A stretch of DNA of 64,000 nucleotides from assembly GCF_000002595.2 (NCBI RefSeq), contig NC_057005.1, positions 2,412,880-2,476,879 on the forward strand, written 5' to 3'. Shown here one piece after another: positions 10,701-23,772 of the stretch (position 1 is its first letter; each line of letters begins with the position of its first letter). The stretch is from Chlamydomonas reinhardtii. Lineage: Eukaryota; Chlorophyta; Chlorophyceae; Chlamydomonadales; Chlamydomonadaceae. The position numbers were made by a program, and so were the translations under genes. The notes under the pieces are model-generated. The model did not search any database, was not told where the DNA came from, and saw nothing but the letters and a program-made list of their open reading frames with translations.

Positions 10701-13700
10701 TCGGCCGCGGCATGGTCGCCGACGTCGCTGCCGGCAGCCCCAGCCCCGGCCGCGGCCCTCCGGTCGTGTACCTCGCTCCCCTGGCTGCTCAGGTCCAGGG
10801 CAGGGTCGTCATCTCGCCGCTCAAGCCGTCGCAGTCAGCGCTACGGGGGCCGGGCGGCCTTGCATTGGCCGGGCACGCCGGCGGCGCGGCGTGGGGCGTG
10901 GATGGGCAGGGCGTGGTCCTGGGATACGACCGACTGCCCACCATCGTATCATCGCTGCGGCCGGGCGGCAATAACCGGGCCGTGTCGCCGCCTGGGCACC
11001 TGCCGCGTCCACCGCCGCCACACCCGGGACTGCCCTACGCCGGACACCAGCTGCCGCCGCCCACTGCCCTGCACACCTCCATTGACGGCTGGGTGTTTCC
11101 CTCCACCATGCAGCTTGACCCGACGTTTGCAGCACTGGATCCCCGGGTGCCACTTGGCAACACGTACACCAGCGACCAGATGTTGCTTGGTTCGTTGGCG
11201 CTCGGCGCCACGGGCGGCACCAGCCGCCGTCCCGGAACGGCCGCCACAGTGGGAGGTGGCTTCGGCGGCAGCGGTGGAGGTGGAGGCACTATTGCCGCCA
11301 CAGGCCGCAGCGGCCGGCTGCTCAGCGGCGCTCAGGCGGCGTTCCTGAACGCGCAGACCCAGATCTTGCAGCAGTCGCAGCTGCTGGCGGCCACCCATGC
11401 CCGAGCGCAGGCGCAGGCTCCATGGGACGGCGCGTTGAATGGTGGCGGTGCCGGCAGCTTCACCGGCGGGCTGCGCGGCAGCCAGGAGGTGCCGGTGGGT
11501 GTGCTGCGCTCGCCTCGGCTGCTGGGCCTGCAGGAGCCAGGCGTGGGTGGCATGCTGCTGCAGGCTCCCGATGGCTTCAGGGCGGTGGTGGGCGCCGAGG
11601 CGGCGGATTGGCTGGCGGCTGCGGAGACAGGCGTGCTGCCGCTGTCGCGCTCCGGCGCCGGCCCAGGCGGCCGGACAGCCTGGGTCGAGGCGGCGGGTGA
11701 GGAGGTGTTGTTGACGACGGCGGCGCTGCGGCCGCCGCCGCGGCTGCCGCGCCCTGGGCTGCTGCACCTAGGGCTGGCCAGTGGTGGCCCTGGGGAGCCG
11801 GGCTTCGGCACTGGCAGCTGGCGGGGCGGCTTCGGCACGGATGGAGTCATGAGCTCCGCGGCAGGTGGGTGGGGCAGGACGGCATTAAACATGGCATATG
11901 CACACCCTTCAAAAGGCTTCGTCAGCGTGATACACTGCTCGCCCTGTATCGGTCCATGAGGCAGTGCTGAGTGCTGATTCGGTGTTGCCTGGGTGTGTGT
12001 GGGGATGCACCGCAGGCACACTACAGGACTTCCGCACCATGTCCCGGCCGGGTTCGGCAGTGCCGGGGCCGGTCCGCAGCGAGTCGCCTGCCCGGATGCC
12101 GCCCTCCGCCTTCCGGCCGCACCGCCCCTTGGGGACACAACCGCCCGAGGAAGGTGCGTGCTCGACCCATACCCATACGCACACATCCGCAAGCACGCAC
12201 TTAGCTAGCACCCACCACCTTGCTTCCACAACATCAACTACACCCTGACTGCCGTTCCCCTGCCCGCGCCCGCGCCCGCGCCAACAGCCGCCTACACTGC
12301 CCTGCGCCGGCCCGACCAGCCCGCACTCCTCGCGCCCGACTACCCCTACGCAACCGCCGAGTACGGCGCCTCACTGCTTCCGCTGCCACCCATGCCGGGT
12401 AACGGCATGAGGACCGGCGGAGTGCTACAGCCTCGAGCGGGCACGCAGCCTTTTGCAGGCGCGGGCGGCGGCGGCGCTGCTACTGCCAGCTGGCGCCGCG
12501 GCACCGCTGCAGCTGGCGGTGGGCTGCCGCCCGGCCTTGCAGGCATGGGCGGGGGCAGGGGTGAGGACGACGACAGCAGCATTGCGTCCTCGGAGACCGC
12601 CAACTCGCTCAGGTGCGCTCCAGCGGTTCTTCACTGCTGAGGGGCTATCAGGTATAAGCACCTGTCATGCTTGTCCGTATACGTACTGCATGTTCGATCC
12701 TATGTAGCATAAACATGAATCAAGTCATGGCTGCCGCAGGGACATGCCGCCCGCGCTGGCGCTAGAGCTGCGGCGGCGTGAGATTCTGGACCCCTCGGGT
12801 ATGGGGCTGGGGCTGCCCACCAGCGGCGTGTCAGGCGTCACCGTTCGGCCGCTGCGGCGGGAGGTCACGACAGGTACGGAGTCCGGGTAAACCTGGGGCA
12901 CCGTGGGAAGGCTGAACCCAGTACGCGCATCCGAACTTTGTGAAGTTAGCATTTGACTCTTGCTCATAATGTATTTACTACACCACAGGTCCACACGTAA
13001 AGCTGATGAAGCCTAAGCAGCTGCTGCGCCAGCTGGAGCCGCCAGGGCCGGAGCCCACCTTCACTCGGCGACAGCAGTGGACGCTCACGGAGCGCCATGG
13101 GCAGGTGCGTGCCTAAACCGCTTACCCTGTGGTTGCCGCTCACCGTGAGGTTGCCGCATACTACGCCATGCGCCTAGGCATGCGTCCTCCTGCTGTGGTG
13201 GCCATGATGGCTATCTTCGCGTGTTCGTCTGCGTTGCCTGTAGGAAGCTGAGGGCACGCCTGCGCAAAGCGGCAGGGACGGCGAAGATGAGGCTGGCCAG
13301 GAGGCAACAGGGTCAGCAGCGGCAGCTCCGGACGCTGTTCAAAGGGCTACAGAAGACGACGACGAGGAGGACGGAGTGGTGGGGGCGGTAAGCGACGAGG
13401 AGGGCGCCGCACCACCAGTTGCCTCGCGCCATCCATCCCAGCGCTCTCGCACGTCTGCACCGGGTGAGGCCTCCACAGGGCCGGAGCGGCAGGCCTCTCA
13501 CAGCCAGTCCTCCCGGCGCTCTCGCCACCGCCAGGACCGGTCGTCGCCCCAGCCTAGGCCTGAGGCGGCACGTGCCCAAAGCCCGGCACCAGGCCTGGCG
13601 CCGCCAGAGGCTGCGGGCTGGGCGCCTGATGGTGCCGCGCCATTCATCCGGGTGGACACGGCCGCAACTATGGTGCGCCCGCTGGCGCCGCCGCCCATGC

Positions 13701-16700
13701 CTGCCGGCGGCCGCAGCCCCCCACGACTGCTGCGCGTGCCGCAGCCGCCCGCCGCCTACCAGCAGACCAGGTGGGCCCATCTCTGACTGTGAAACCTGGT
13801 ATGCGCACGGGGATGTGCCTGGCTGGTCGTGTGCACGGCGTTGTCGCTTCATGCACAAGTCACCGACGTGTTGCTGTGTGTTGCTACTGCTTGTGTGATG
13901 CGGCAGGCGACACGTGAACTTCGCCCTCGGCGGGGGTGTCGGCGCCTCAGAGGAGCCGCGCTTCAACAACGTCCGGCTCATGCGGGTCGTCAACCCCCCC
14001 GCACGGGTGCGTGTACACCGCCAACGATCGGTTGAATGCTCACAACCTTGCCATTCTAGCCCCCCGCCGGGCCTGAGGCACATGAAGACTGAATCGCAGC
14101 GCACCTAATTCCTTGCGTGCATTGGCATTGCAGGAGGCGGAGGCGAGGCCCGGCGAGCGAGCGCCTGAGCAGCTGCCCAGTCGCAAGCTGCGGGTGCTGG
14201 ACCGGCCTGAGGCGGAGATCCCCGGAGTGGTGCCGGCCGGTACCGCTGGACGCACAGAGCACCTGCTGGGCATGCTGCGGCGGCCGGAGCAGCGTAGGCC
14301 GGCCACAGGTGCGGGGAGTGGACGACTGTGTGGCGGGGTGCGATGGAATGGCATGCAGGCGTGCGCTTGAGTGTTGTGTGGGCCAGAATAAGTGCAGCCA
14401 GCGAGAATCCATGCTTGAGGAGCAAGCAGCGTGAGCACGTGTGTACACATGCAGCCTCACTGCGTCATGCCCTGATCACAGGCATTGGGCACCGGGTGGG
14501 TCTGTTCGAGCAGCCGCCCGGCTTCGGCACCCCAGGCGGGTCACCACACGGCGGCGTCGCCTCCGCCTCCCCGACGCCCCCTGGCCACTCGCCGCGAGAC
14601 GCCGCAACCCAGTCTGGCCCCGCCAGCCCTGCCATTGAGATCCGTGTCAACAGCAGCACAAGCCCCGCCCGCCCCGCTGCGTCCCCTCGTCAACAAGCCA
14701 GCTACGGCGATGGCGGCTACCCGCCGTACCTGCCGTACCCGCCGCCGCCGTCGGCGCCGCCGCCGCCCCAGATCGTGGTGGCGCCGACGGACCCGGCAGC
14801 GCTGGCCGGGCTGGCGGCGCTGCAGCAGCTTTCTGCTCTGTCGGCGCTGTCGGGTCTGGGCCAGGCGGTGGGCGTGCCGCCGGTGGACGACCCCACCCTG
14901 TGGCCGGACCTGACGGAGGTGAGTGACACTACTGTAAGCTGGGCGCGTTTGTGGTTGCAGAGAGAGACAGAGATGCAAATCATGTAAAAAAAAGCGCTCT
15001 GTCCTCGTTGCCATGCCACAATTCTACGGGTTGCAAGTTATAGCAGTAAAACAAGGTGAGCGCCCGCACCCAGTTCCCATTCCTTCCTCTACCCCGCAGA
15101 CCACGCCCGAGTCGCTGCAGGAGACGGTGGCCCAGACAGTGGCGGCCGGGCGCTTGCGGCAGCAGCGCGCGCTGTCACAGCCCAACATCAGCGTCGCACA
15201 GCTCCGCGACATGGACCCAGCCCTGGTGCTGGAGCCGCCACAAATGCTGGGGCCCGGGCCCCTGGGCGATGCGCAGCACATGCTGCGCACCACAGGTGTC
15301 GCCAGTGGCCCCACCGTAGTGAACCTGCCCGCTGGCCCCGGCGCCGGCTTCGGCGCGGGCGCCGGGTACGGTGGCGGCTTCGGCACCGGGGGCCCGGCCG
15401 GCGCTGCAGGCGCTGGCGGCCGCCGCTCTGCCGCGGCCTACGCCCCGGCAGGGGCCTCCCGTCATGATGGGCATGAAGGCCGCGGCTCGCCGGGTTCACC
15501 GGGAAGGTGGCTTCTGAGCCGCTCCGCGGACGGGCAGGTACTGTCGGTGGGCGTGGCGGTACACGAGACAGGGCGGGTGCCCGGGCGTCGCTCCCCAGGT
15601 GAGGTGGTGGTGTACGGTGGCTACCAGACTCAGCACCTCAAGTCAGACCTTGAGCCGGAGCCGTCGGCGGCGTCGCTACGCGAGCGCGAGCGGCGCCGGC
15701 GGCGCGGGCTGCCGGTAGAAGAGGAGGAGGACGAGGAGGGCGGGCTGGGGCGCGCGGAGGAGGAGAAGGGGGTGCTGCCGCGGCGCGGCGGCCGCAGCGG
15801 TGGGGTCAGCGGTGGGCGGAAAGGAAGGAGCAATTGGAAAGACAAGAGTGGCAAGAAGCATCACCGGCGGCGGAAGGGCCGAGACGCGGCTGACAGCGCG
15901 AGCAACTCCGAATCCGGATCGTCCACCGACCACAGCAGCACAAGCAGTCGGTCTGATTCGGAGACGGCCAGTAGCTCGTCGTCAAGCAGTAGCGACGGGC
16001 GACGACACAGCCGGCGGCGGCGGCGGAAGGAGAAGGAGAAGAAGAAGAAGCACAAGAAGGGGAAGAAAGCAGTTGCTCCAGACGCTGATGACTCACATCA
16101 CGAGAAGGGCGGCATGGCACCTGGCGCGGCAGCGGACGCGGCTGGCAAGCACAGCTCTGCGGTTGAGGCCGCAGCAGGTAAGGCTGCAGGCGCCAAGGGC
16201 GCAGGCCTTCCACCACTGGGGCCCGGCCGCACCTGCTCCTCCGCCTCACTGCCGCCCATCGGCGCCGGCGGCGCCGCACCTGCATCTGGATCAGCCGCCG
16301 CGGCAGCCGGCGAGTCGGAGGCCGCTGCTGCTAGGCCGGAGCCGGGTGACGACTTCGGAATGGGCCTTGCGGAGAAGCTGCTGCGGCAGATGGAGGAGCC
16401 GCTAAAGCGCGTTGGCAGCAAAGCGGGGAGCAAGGCCGGCAGCAGGGCAGGAAGCGTCAAAGCTGACGGCATGGAGGGCAGGGAGGCCCAGGGTGCCGCA
16501 GGCGAGGAGGGCGCGCAGGCGGACAGCGACGAGCTGCTGAGCCCGCCCGCGGGCCGGCTGGCCCGTGTGTTTGCTCCCACGTCGCCGGGCGCTGTGGACC
16601 AGCGCGAGAGCAACTCGCCCAACGCCAAGATGGTGGACGTGCTGCACGGGGCCGACACGGAGCGCCGCACGCAGGAGGTGAGGGCGCGGGCGTCAGGACA

Positions 16701-19700
16701 GGATACGGTACTCACAACGTTGGCAGCGTAAGCCGCCTTGCCTGATTCTCGTTAAGCAGGATTGGTGGAGCAGGCCGGCACAGCCGGGCTAGACCTTGGG
16801 GAGCACAAGCTGACGTCCCCGCCGCTACCTCACTTTGCCAAAGGGTTATCTCCCGCAGATCCTGGACCAACACGCCGCATTGCGAGCCAAGTTCATCGTC
16901 GCCGCCGACAACCTGCGCTCCGCAGTGACAGCGGCGGGGCTGCCGCAATCGCAGCTGGCCCTGGGGGCCGGCAACAGCCAGCCCGCAGGCAGCCAGCAAC
17001 AAGACCTGCCCGCCGAGCCGACGCTCACAGTGGTAGCGCCCGGCGAGCAGCAGCAGCAGCAGCAGCAGGCTGACGCTGGCGCTGCTGGGACAGGCAGTGC
17101 TGCTGGTGCCGTCGCGCGGCAGGACTCTTGGCAGTTCGCGCGGGGGCCTGGCAGTGCTGCCGGCGGCAGTGCCAAGGGCAGTGACGGCGGCACCAGCGCC
17201 AGCGGCAGCGTCGCGCCCTCCTCGCACGCGACCGGGCTGGAGGGCGGCGCCGGTGCTGGGCCGGGTCCCTCAGGGCCGCCGGGCTCTCAGTCCATCAACA
17301 TCTATTGCACACAGCTGGTGCTCAACCCTGGCAGCGGTCCCGTCACCGTGCCCGGCTTGCCCGCGTATTATCCTGCGCCAGGTGCGTTTGCCGGGCCTTG
17401 GGGCCGTGGCCGGCCTCCCGTGCATACCTGCTGCAATCCGCAGTGTTCAGCACCCAACTCCCGTGACGGATCAGCACTGATTGTTTCATGCACTAGTAAG
17501 GGAGCATGCGTATAATGACGCCATCTGACCTGCTCTGTGCATATACGATTGGCCTGCTGCAGGTCCGGCGGCGTGGGGTGGCGTGCCGGTAGCCCAGCCC
17601 GTCATGCCGCCTCCCGGCATGCCCGCGGACTGGGAGCCCACTGCCGACCGCGCCGGGTACGTCCGCCACTCGCCTTACCACCCCAGCCACCCGCGCGCCT
17701 ACCCGCCCGCCGTGCGCGTGTCGCCAACCAGCACTGCTGCGTGGCTACCGCAGCAGTCTGGCGGCCCTGGCGCCGGAGGCGGCCCGCGCAGCACCGGAGG
17801 CGGCCCGCCGCCGGACCGAGTCCACAGCCACGTACATTTCACTGACCTCCCGCCCAGCATCTCAGCCTACTCACCGCCAGAGCACAAGTCCGGCGATTCG
17901 GCTGACTCCTCCCCTGACGGGCCGTCAGCGCCCGGCGGCAGGTTGTACAGCGGCGCCTCGCAAGCGAGCCTGGCAGCACGCAGCCAGGGCGGCGCCGGCT
18001 TCGCGCTTCGCCCGGAGGCCTCGGGCGTGTCGCAGTCGAGTCGGCAGCCCCCGATTGCACGGGTGATATCACGCGGTAGCTCCATCGCGCGGGCGTGGGG
18101 CGCTGCTAGCCTGGGCGGACCGGAGCCGTCCATCGGGAGCATGCAGCGCCTAACGGAGGAGCGTCTGGCTGGCCTGGCGGTGGGCAGTGATGGAGGGGCA
18201 GGGGCAAGGGGTGGCGGAAGCAGGCGGCACCGCTCCTCTGCTGCGTCCGGGCCCATGTCGGTGGAGGAGGAGCCGACGGCGGTGGGCAGCGAGCGTGGGG
18301 AGCTTGAGGTGGTGGAGGAAGCCGCCGCTGGTGAGAGCGGTCGCGTGCCGTCGGCCGAGGCCTCCAGCCACGCGGCGTCAGACAGGGCTGGCTCGGGCTC
18401 GGGCGAGGCGGCGCTGGCAGCCACGGCTGCAGGTCGTCAGCAGGGTGACGAGCGAGGAAGCGGCAGCGGCAGCCAGGGCAGTGGCGCCGCCGCCACCGCC
18501 ACATCCACCGCCGCTGCAGCCACTGCGACCGGCGGCATGCTGCAGCCACAGGACACCAAGACGCAGCTGGCAGTGGAGCTGACGCAGCTCATCATGGAGG
18601 CCTTCCAGCAGAGCGGCGGCGTCATCACCGCACACCGCGAGCCAGGCGGCAGCGGCGACGGCGCCGATGGCGCTGCAGCCGCCGGCAACCGTGTCGGCGG
18701 GGGCAAGGTGGACAAGGCGGTGGGGACCAGTGCGGCGGGTGGCAGTAGCCGCACCGGGCGCGGCCCCGGCTCCGCTGCCTCGGGCCGCTCAGGCTCGCTT
18801 GGCGGCTTCGAGGCCACCCTCAGCGCGCCGCCCTCCGCCGAGCCTGTGCCGCCGCCGCAGCCGCCTCCCATGCGGCTGCCCGCCACGCTGCCCAACGCAG
18901 GGGTGCCGCGCGGCGCCGGGCCCAACTTCCTGCAGGTCCGCGACATCGCGCTGGCTGCAGACGCGCCGCCCGGCCCCACCCAGTTCACGCCCGACCCCGC
19001 CACCGACAAGCTGACTGCCGACATCCTGGGCGGCCTCAACAACTGGAAGGAGACCGTCATGTCGGCGCTCATGGGCCGCCCGCCCCCGCCGCCGCAGCCG
19101 CCGGCACAGCTGCAGCCCCCGGCGCCGGTGCTACAGCCTGGTGCAGGGGGTGGTGGTGCGGGCCTGGCGGCCGCTCACACCGTGACGCTGTACGACATGC
19201 CGGTGGTGATGCAGGGCCAGTACCACTCGCCCGGTCCCGGGCAGGGGCCGGCAGCAGCGGGGCGGCCGCCGGCGTACCTGACGGGCGGTCAGCAGCCGGA
19301 CCCGGGGCGGGACCTGACGGCGGCGGAGGCGCTGGTTCTGGAACCGGGCTACGCGATGCAGCACTCCATGGCAGCCATCGCCACCCGCAAGCAGCAGCGC
19401 GCCGCCGCCGTCGAGGAGCGGCGGGCTCGCTACGCCGCCGGGATGGACGCCTTCGCAGCCGACGGCCACCAGCCGCAGCCGCTGCACATGCCGCCGCCGC
19501 AGCACCCCTGGCCGCCGCCGGGTGGGCAGGACTACCGGCCGGCGCCGGGGCCCGGGACTGTGGGCTACGGCGCCGCCGGGGTCACCAACCCAGCAACGCT
19601 CCATGGCTGGGCTGCAGCGGGCGCGCCTACCTTCGCCGGCGGCGCCAGCGGCATCCAGCGGCGCTACGGCGGCGGCGGTGGCACCAGCGGCGCGGTGGCG

Positions 19701-21101
19701 GGCGGCCGCGGCAGCCCGCTAGCCCTTGACGAGGACACGCATGGCACCATGTTTCCGCAGTCGCAGTATGCCGGCGGGCTGGCGGGGCCGGGTGTGGCAC
19801 GGCAGCCGCACCCGCGCAGTCCGCTGCAGCGCGTCATGCACGGCGAGGCGGACCCGCGCAAGAAGCGGCGGGCGTGGGAGGTACCGACGGTGGAGCAGCA
19901 GCGGGTGAGCGTGAGCAGTGCGGTCGGGGGGAGCAGTGCGGGGCGGGCTTGGGCAGGTGACAATGGATCATGGGTCAAAGCAAAAGCCTGCACTGGAAGA
20001 ACGCTGTGTTCCTTCAAGGATGCTTGCCAACGCGCTCTCAATCACATGCAACAGGCCGCGCCGCTGTGGGAGCACCAGGCCACCTTCCGCACCAACGTTC
20101 GCACCGCCATGCGGTCCGCCGGCAGGCGTGAGCGCACCGCCCGGCCCAGCCCCGGCCGCGAGCATGGCTCCGGCCACGAAGGCAGCTATCACTACACAGG
20201 CAGCCTTCCCGGCCGCGCCAGCGTGGGTGTGGGGCCGCCAACCGTTTCCTTCGCAGACGGCACCCGCGGCGGCTACAGTCCCCAGGAGGGTGACGCACGT
20301 GTACCGTACATGGCACGCGCCAGCCACCCTGCCAACGCCAGCCCCGCCACCGCGGCAGTGCGCTCCCTGGCGACCATGGTGGCGCGGCGCTTCGACGACG
20401 GGCAGTGGGAGACGCGGCAGCTGCAGAAGCTGGGCGAGGGCCGCGGCCGTGGTGGTGGTGGCGGAGAGGAGGGCGGCTGGGAGGAGGATGCGGAGGGCGT
20501 GTGGCCGGGCGACGCCGACGTGCTGGGGGACAGCAATGTGTGCGGCGGCTGCGACTTCCCTGGGTGCCCGGTGCATGGGGACCCGGGTGCGGCGGCGGCT
20601 GCGGAGGAGGAGCGGCAGTCGCGGCGGCGGCCGCCCGGGGCGCAGCCCGGTGGTCCAGACGCCCAGGTGCGGCGGCACCGCGTACCATACGGCATCCTTG
20701 AGGGGTACATTGGGCCACATTGGGGTCATTGACATGGAGGTGCCGATGTATCTTCCGCCACATTGGGGTCATTGACATGGAGGTGCCAATTTAACTTCCG
20801 CCACAACGCCCCACGCGCAGGCCTACACGGAGCAGGAGCTGACCAAGCGGGCGCACCGCGACATGGCCCGCAGCGTCATGCTGGACCAGTGGATGGCGGA
20901 GATGAAGCAGCTCAGCGCCGCAACCGCCAAGGCCGAGGCCACACGCAAAGTGGCCATCGCCTCGGCGCAGCAGGTGCGGGCATGGAAATGCAAGCCCAGC
21001 GGCTGTCAGTGCATGGCTGAGCGGGATACGTCCTGTAGTGACTGGAACCCTGCCGCACGACGCGGAACATAGAATGCCTCCCTGTCTCGTTGCCCCCCCC
21101 C

Positions 21102-21149
<48 letters not shown>

Positions 21150-21699
21150 CACAAAGTGCATCCCCATTCCCCACACAACACCGGGTTGCCGATACGTACC
21201 TTGCTGCAGGCTGTCGCCAACCGGCGTGAGCGACAGGCTGCTGAGCTGGCAGGCATCTTCGACATGCTGACTGAGGTGGACGCCCTTGCCAACAACATCT
21301 CGGACCAGGCGGGCGAGACGCGGAAGATGATGCAGGTGTGGCCCTGGTTTGGGTACATGTGCGTGTGGGAGGCCAGCCGGCCTAATGCGAATGCTTTGCG
21401 CCGCTGAAGCGCTCGCGGCTTGCCGCTTGTAAGCACGCCAGAGGTGTAACACATGGAATTTTGTTCCGTCTCTTAGTGTGCTAGCTAACGGCCGTTCCGG
21501 TGTGATGCCTCCCGTGTGATGCCAGGTCCTGGAGGAGGAGGCGGAGCTGCGGCGTGTGTCGCGCCTCAACTCGCTGCTGCACGAGGCGCGTCGTCTGGGC
21601 AGTGCGGTGGACACGGCACTTGGTCCGGAGGACAAGGCGGCAGCCGGCACAGGGGGAGAGGTGGATGGTGGCGCTGCTGCTGCCAGTAGCGGCGGCTAG
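4761..21699 (+). CDS. Giant 4272-residue Arg/Ser-rich low-complexity protein, function unknown
   Basis: I do not recognise this gene. 29 exons join with no frame break: 4761-4951, 5031-5116, 5274-5436, 5606-5686, 5797-5871, 6017-6430, 6513-7441, 7545-7626, 7773-8200, 8402-8551, 8636-8822, 8958-9728, 9865-10369, 10568-11864, 12016-12153, 12288-12612, 12740-12873, 12989-13104, 13244-13770, 13907-14006, 14134-14308, 14482-14918, 15100-16677, 16859-17381, 17563-19904, 20055-20666, 20821-20973, 21210-21335, 21526-21699. Residues ~175-930 are RS-rich and contain repeats of the type GGGFLRALTRSRSRSR. A Ser/acidic plus Lys/Arg tract (RRRRRKEKEKKKKHKKGKK, ~2745) could be a nuclear signal. A poly-Q run lies near 3030 and CGGCDFPGCPVH near 4079. 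The last 150 residues (AYTEQELTKRAHRD... onward) are predicted helical, coiled-coil-like. No enzyme domain or membrane segment was seen. RNA processing, nuclear-body or centrosomal scaffolding are guesses only. The weakest splice choice is the donor at 10370 (GTGTGG), picked because only it keeps frame with 10568. Confidence 0.8.
6200..7626 (+). repeat. Repeated Gly-hydrophobic-RS motif units in the giant protein
   Basis: Coding repeats, not DNA-identical. Successive copies read GGGFAAFFRGPSRSRSRGR, SGGGFFSALIGSRSRARR, SSGGAFLRALTGRRS, GGVAGFLRGLTRSRSRGRR, SGGGGFLRALTRSRSRSR and GGGGGLFGRRSRTSRSGR. Weaker relatives occur later (RGSLFAWLFSGRKSK near 9060; GKLGKMFGAIKRR at the exon 12/13 junction). 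The spacers are 25-50 residues, Arg/Ser/Glu rich. Confidence 0.75.
20715..20800. repeat. 43-bp tandem duplication inside the last large intron of the giant gene
   Basis: The unit starting CCACATTGGGGTCATTGACA at 20715 recurs at 20758 with few changes. It sits between the donor at 20667 and the acceptor at 20820. Confidence 0.85.
21102..21153. repeat. (CA)n microsatellite in the giant gene
   Basis: AC dinucleotide run inside the intron 20974-21209, about 55 bases before the 3' splice site. It reads (CA)n in the transcript. Confidence 0.95.
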
Positions 21700-21728
21700 G
21701 CAGTGGGCGATGGCATGAGGGCTGCATT

Positions 21729-21769
21729 TACCCTGTCCCATCGCGGTTAGGGTGTGATGGGACAGGGTA
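21729..21769. repeat. 14-bp perfect inverted repeat in the 3' UTR of the giant gene
   Basis: 21729-21742 and 21756-21769 are exact reverse complements with a 13-base loop, 30 bases after the stop codon. The right arm runs into TATATAAAGG. It could be an mRNA stem-loop or the scar of a small DNA element. Confidence 0.8.
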
Positions 21770-22033
21770 TATAAAGGACAGGTTGGCGTTGGGTGTTGAC
21801 GGCGAAGCAAGCATGAGGACGTTGACATTACAGATTCATGGGGGCGGGACACCGAGTATGCACGTGACAACCATGGTCACAAGCACTGCTGCGAGACACG
21901 GAGAAGAAGGTGCACCTGCGGAAGCACGGAAGGCGGGGAGACGCGGGGCCGCGGGTGGCGGCATGGGGGAGGTGACCTGAAATCGCGCATGGTTTTCTGG
22001 CTCGCTCGAAAAGCTAGGTTTACGGCAAGACAC

Positions 22034-22038
22034 TGTAA
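22034..22038 (+). terminator. TGTAA polyadenylation signal of the giant gene
   Basis: First TGTAA after the stop at 21699, giving a 3' UTR of about 340 nt. Only 114 bases separate it from the Whirly start codon, so the Whirly promoter must be very short or overlap this UTR. Confidence 0.55.
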
Positions 22039-22151
22039 AAGTACATAACACTTAGTGGTCATAGTGAAACACAGCGAAAGGAACCGACACCTGTCGCAAC
22101 TCTGCTGGCAACTCTGCAGCAACTTGAAGCCTTAACACATCATCCTTTAAA

Positions 22152-23680
22152 ATGCTGCTGTCACGTCTCGCTCATTCCGCTCTCCCTGCCTCGCTCCGCG
22201 CCTCGGCCGCGAGCTCGGCCTCGTCGCAGCTCCATGCTGTGCCCCGTGTCGCGAGCGCCGCTCCGCGGGCGCCGTCGCACGTCGCGCAGTACAGCAACGG
22301 CTCTGCGGTGAGTCAAACTGATTTGCTTCGCAGTTGCGGTTTTGCCTGGAGTTTTGGCGGGATGAAGCCTGCCGGTTGGGCACTGCGTCTGGGGTTCTCT
22401 CGGCGATGGAGTTTACATATTCTCAACGCCACTAAACATTGGGAGGTGATGGGCAGGTCGCCTTTGGCAGGCTAGCGTGCCGGGGGCCGTCACGTCATGT
22501 CCCTTTCCACGCCCACTGCAGGCGCCCGTCCCTCCCAACTTCGCTGCTCCCAATGACCGCGCCGCCACCAGCTCCAGCGACCGTGTATACACCAACTATT
22601 ACGTGTACAAGACCCGCGCGGCCATGTGCCTGCGGCTGCTGCCGCCCACGTTCGCCAAGGCGCAAGCCGGCAAGGTCAGCAGTTTCCTGCAGTCCGCAAC
22701 AAGGCGGCTGGTGCCCTGGCAGCGTGTGGGCATTGCGAGGCCTGGCACCGCGCAGCAGCAGGAGTGTCATGGGGAAATCGCAGGGTAGCGAGGCGAGGCG
22801 CCCTGGTGTGACGTGCAACAGCACCTAGCCCTCCTCACCCCGCCGCCAGAACAGCACACGCGCGCGATCGGCTGTCTGCCTCAACCTCTCTCCGTCCCTT
22901 TCACCCCAGGTCCTGGAACGTGACGGCACCATGCTGCTTGAGTTTGCCACTGCCAACGCGGCCGCACCGGGCGCTGGCAGCGGCCCCGCAGGCAACGTCA
23001 ACCGCACCTACAACTGGGGCAACAAGGTGAGGGAAAGCATTTCCGTTTCGGGGGCGCAGTGACATTGTATGTACTGTAGCTTGTTCAGTGGTGCTAGTTA
23101 TCTAGGGCCTGGGATCTTAATGAGGAGACACACGTGCATGCCGCCCCCACTCCTGCCCCTAAGCCTAATACCGTATCTGCGTGTGACAAAACTGCCTTCA
23201 CGCATGAAGGGGCCTGAGCTGCTGTCCCGGCTGCGCCGCAGGTGACGTTCGCTCTGAGCCCGGTGGAGCTTGGAAACATCCTGGCGGGGGATGCGGTGGC
23301 CTCGGACAAGGGGCTGGTGCTGTGGCACGACCCAGCCAAGCTAGGCAAGACCGGCGAGGTCAGCGGCAGCGCGTGAGGGGGCCGGGGGAACTGATGAAAC
23401 GTATGTGAGGGAGGGGGGAGGGGGAGCGGGAGGGGGAGTGGGGCACTCTATGGATTGCGCGTGGGGTGGTTGTGAGGATGCATCGGTGTCGGGATGTGGC
23501 TCAGGATAGGACGCCGGGACTCCTTCTCACCGTATTCCTCCACGCTCGTGTCGGATGCCACGCAGCCCATTAAGAAGCTGAGTCTGAAGCAGCTCCCAGA
23601 CGGCAACATCAGCTTCAACCTCACCGCCGGGCCCGAGAACTTCAGCGTGCCCGTCACCAAGGTGCGTGCGTGCGTGCGTG

Positions 23681-23772
<92 letters not shown>

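Noticed and set aside
18437-19072. Long minus-strand frames opposite the giant gene's largest exon
   Set aside because: Antisense shadows of Gly/Pro/Ala-rich coding sequence.
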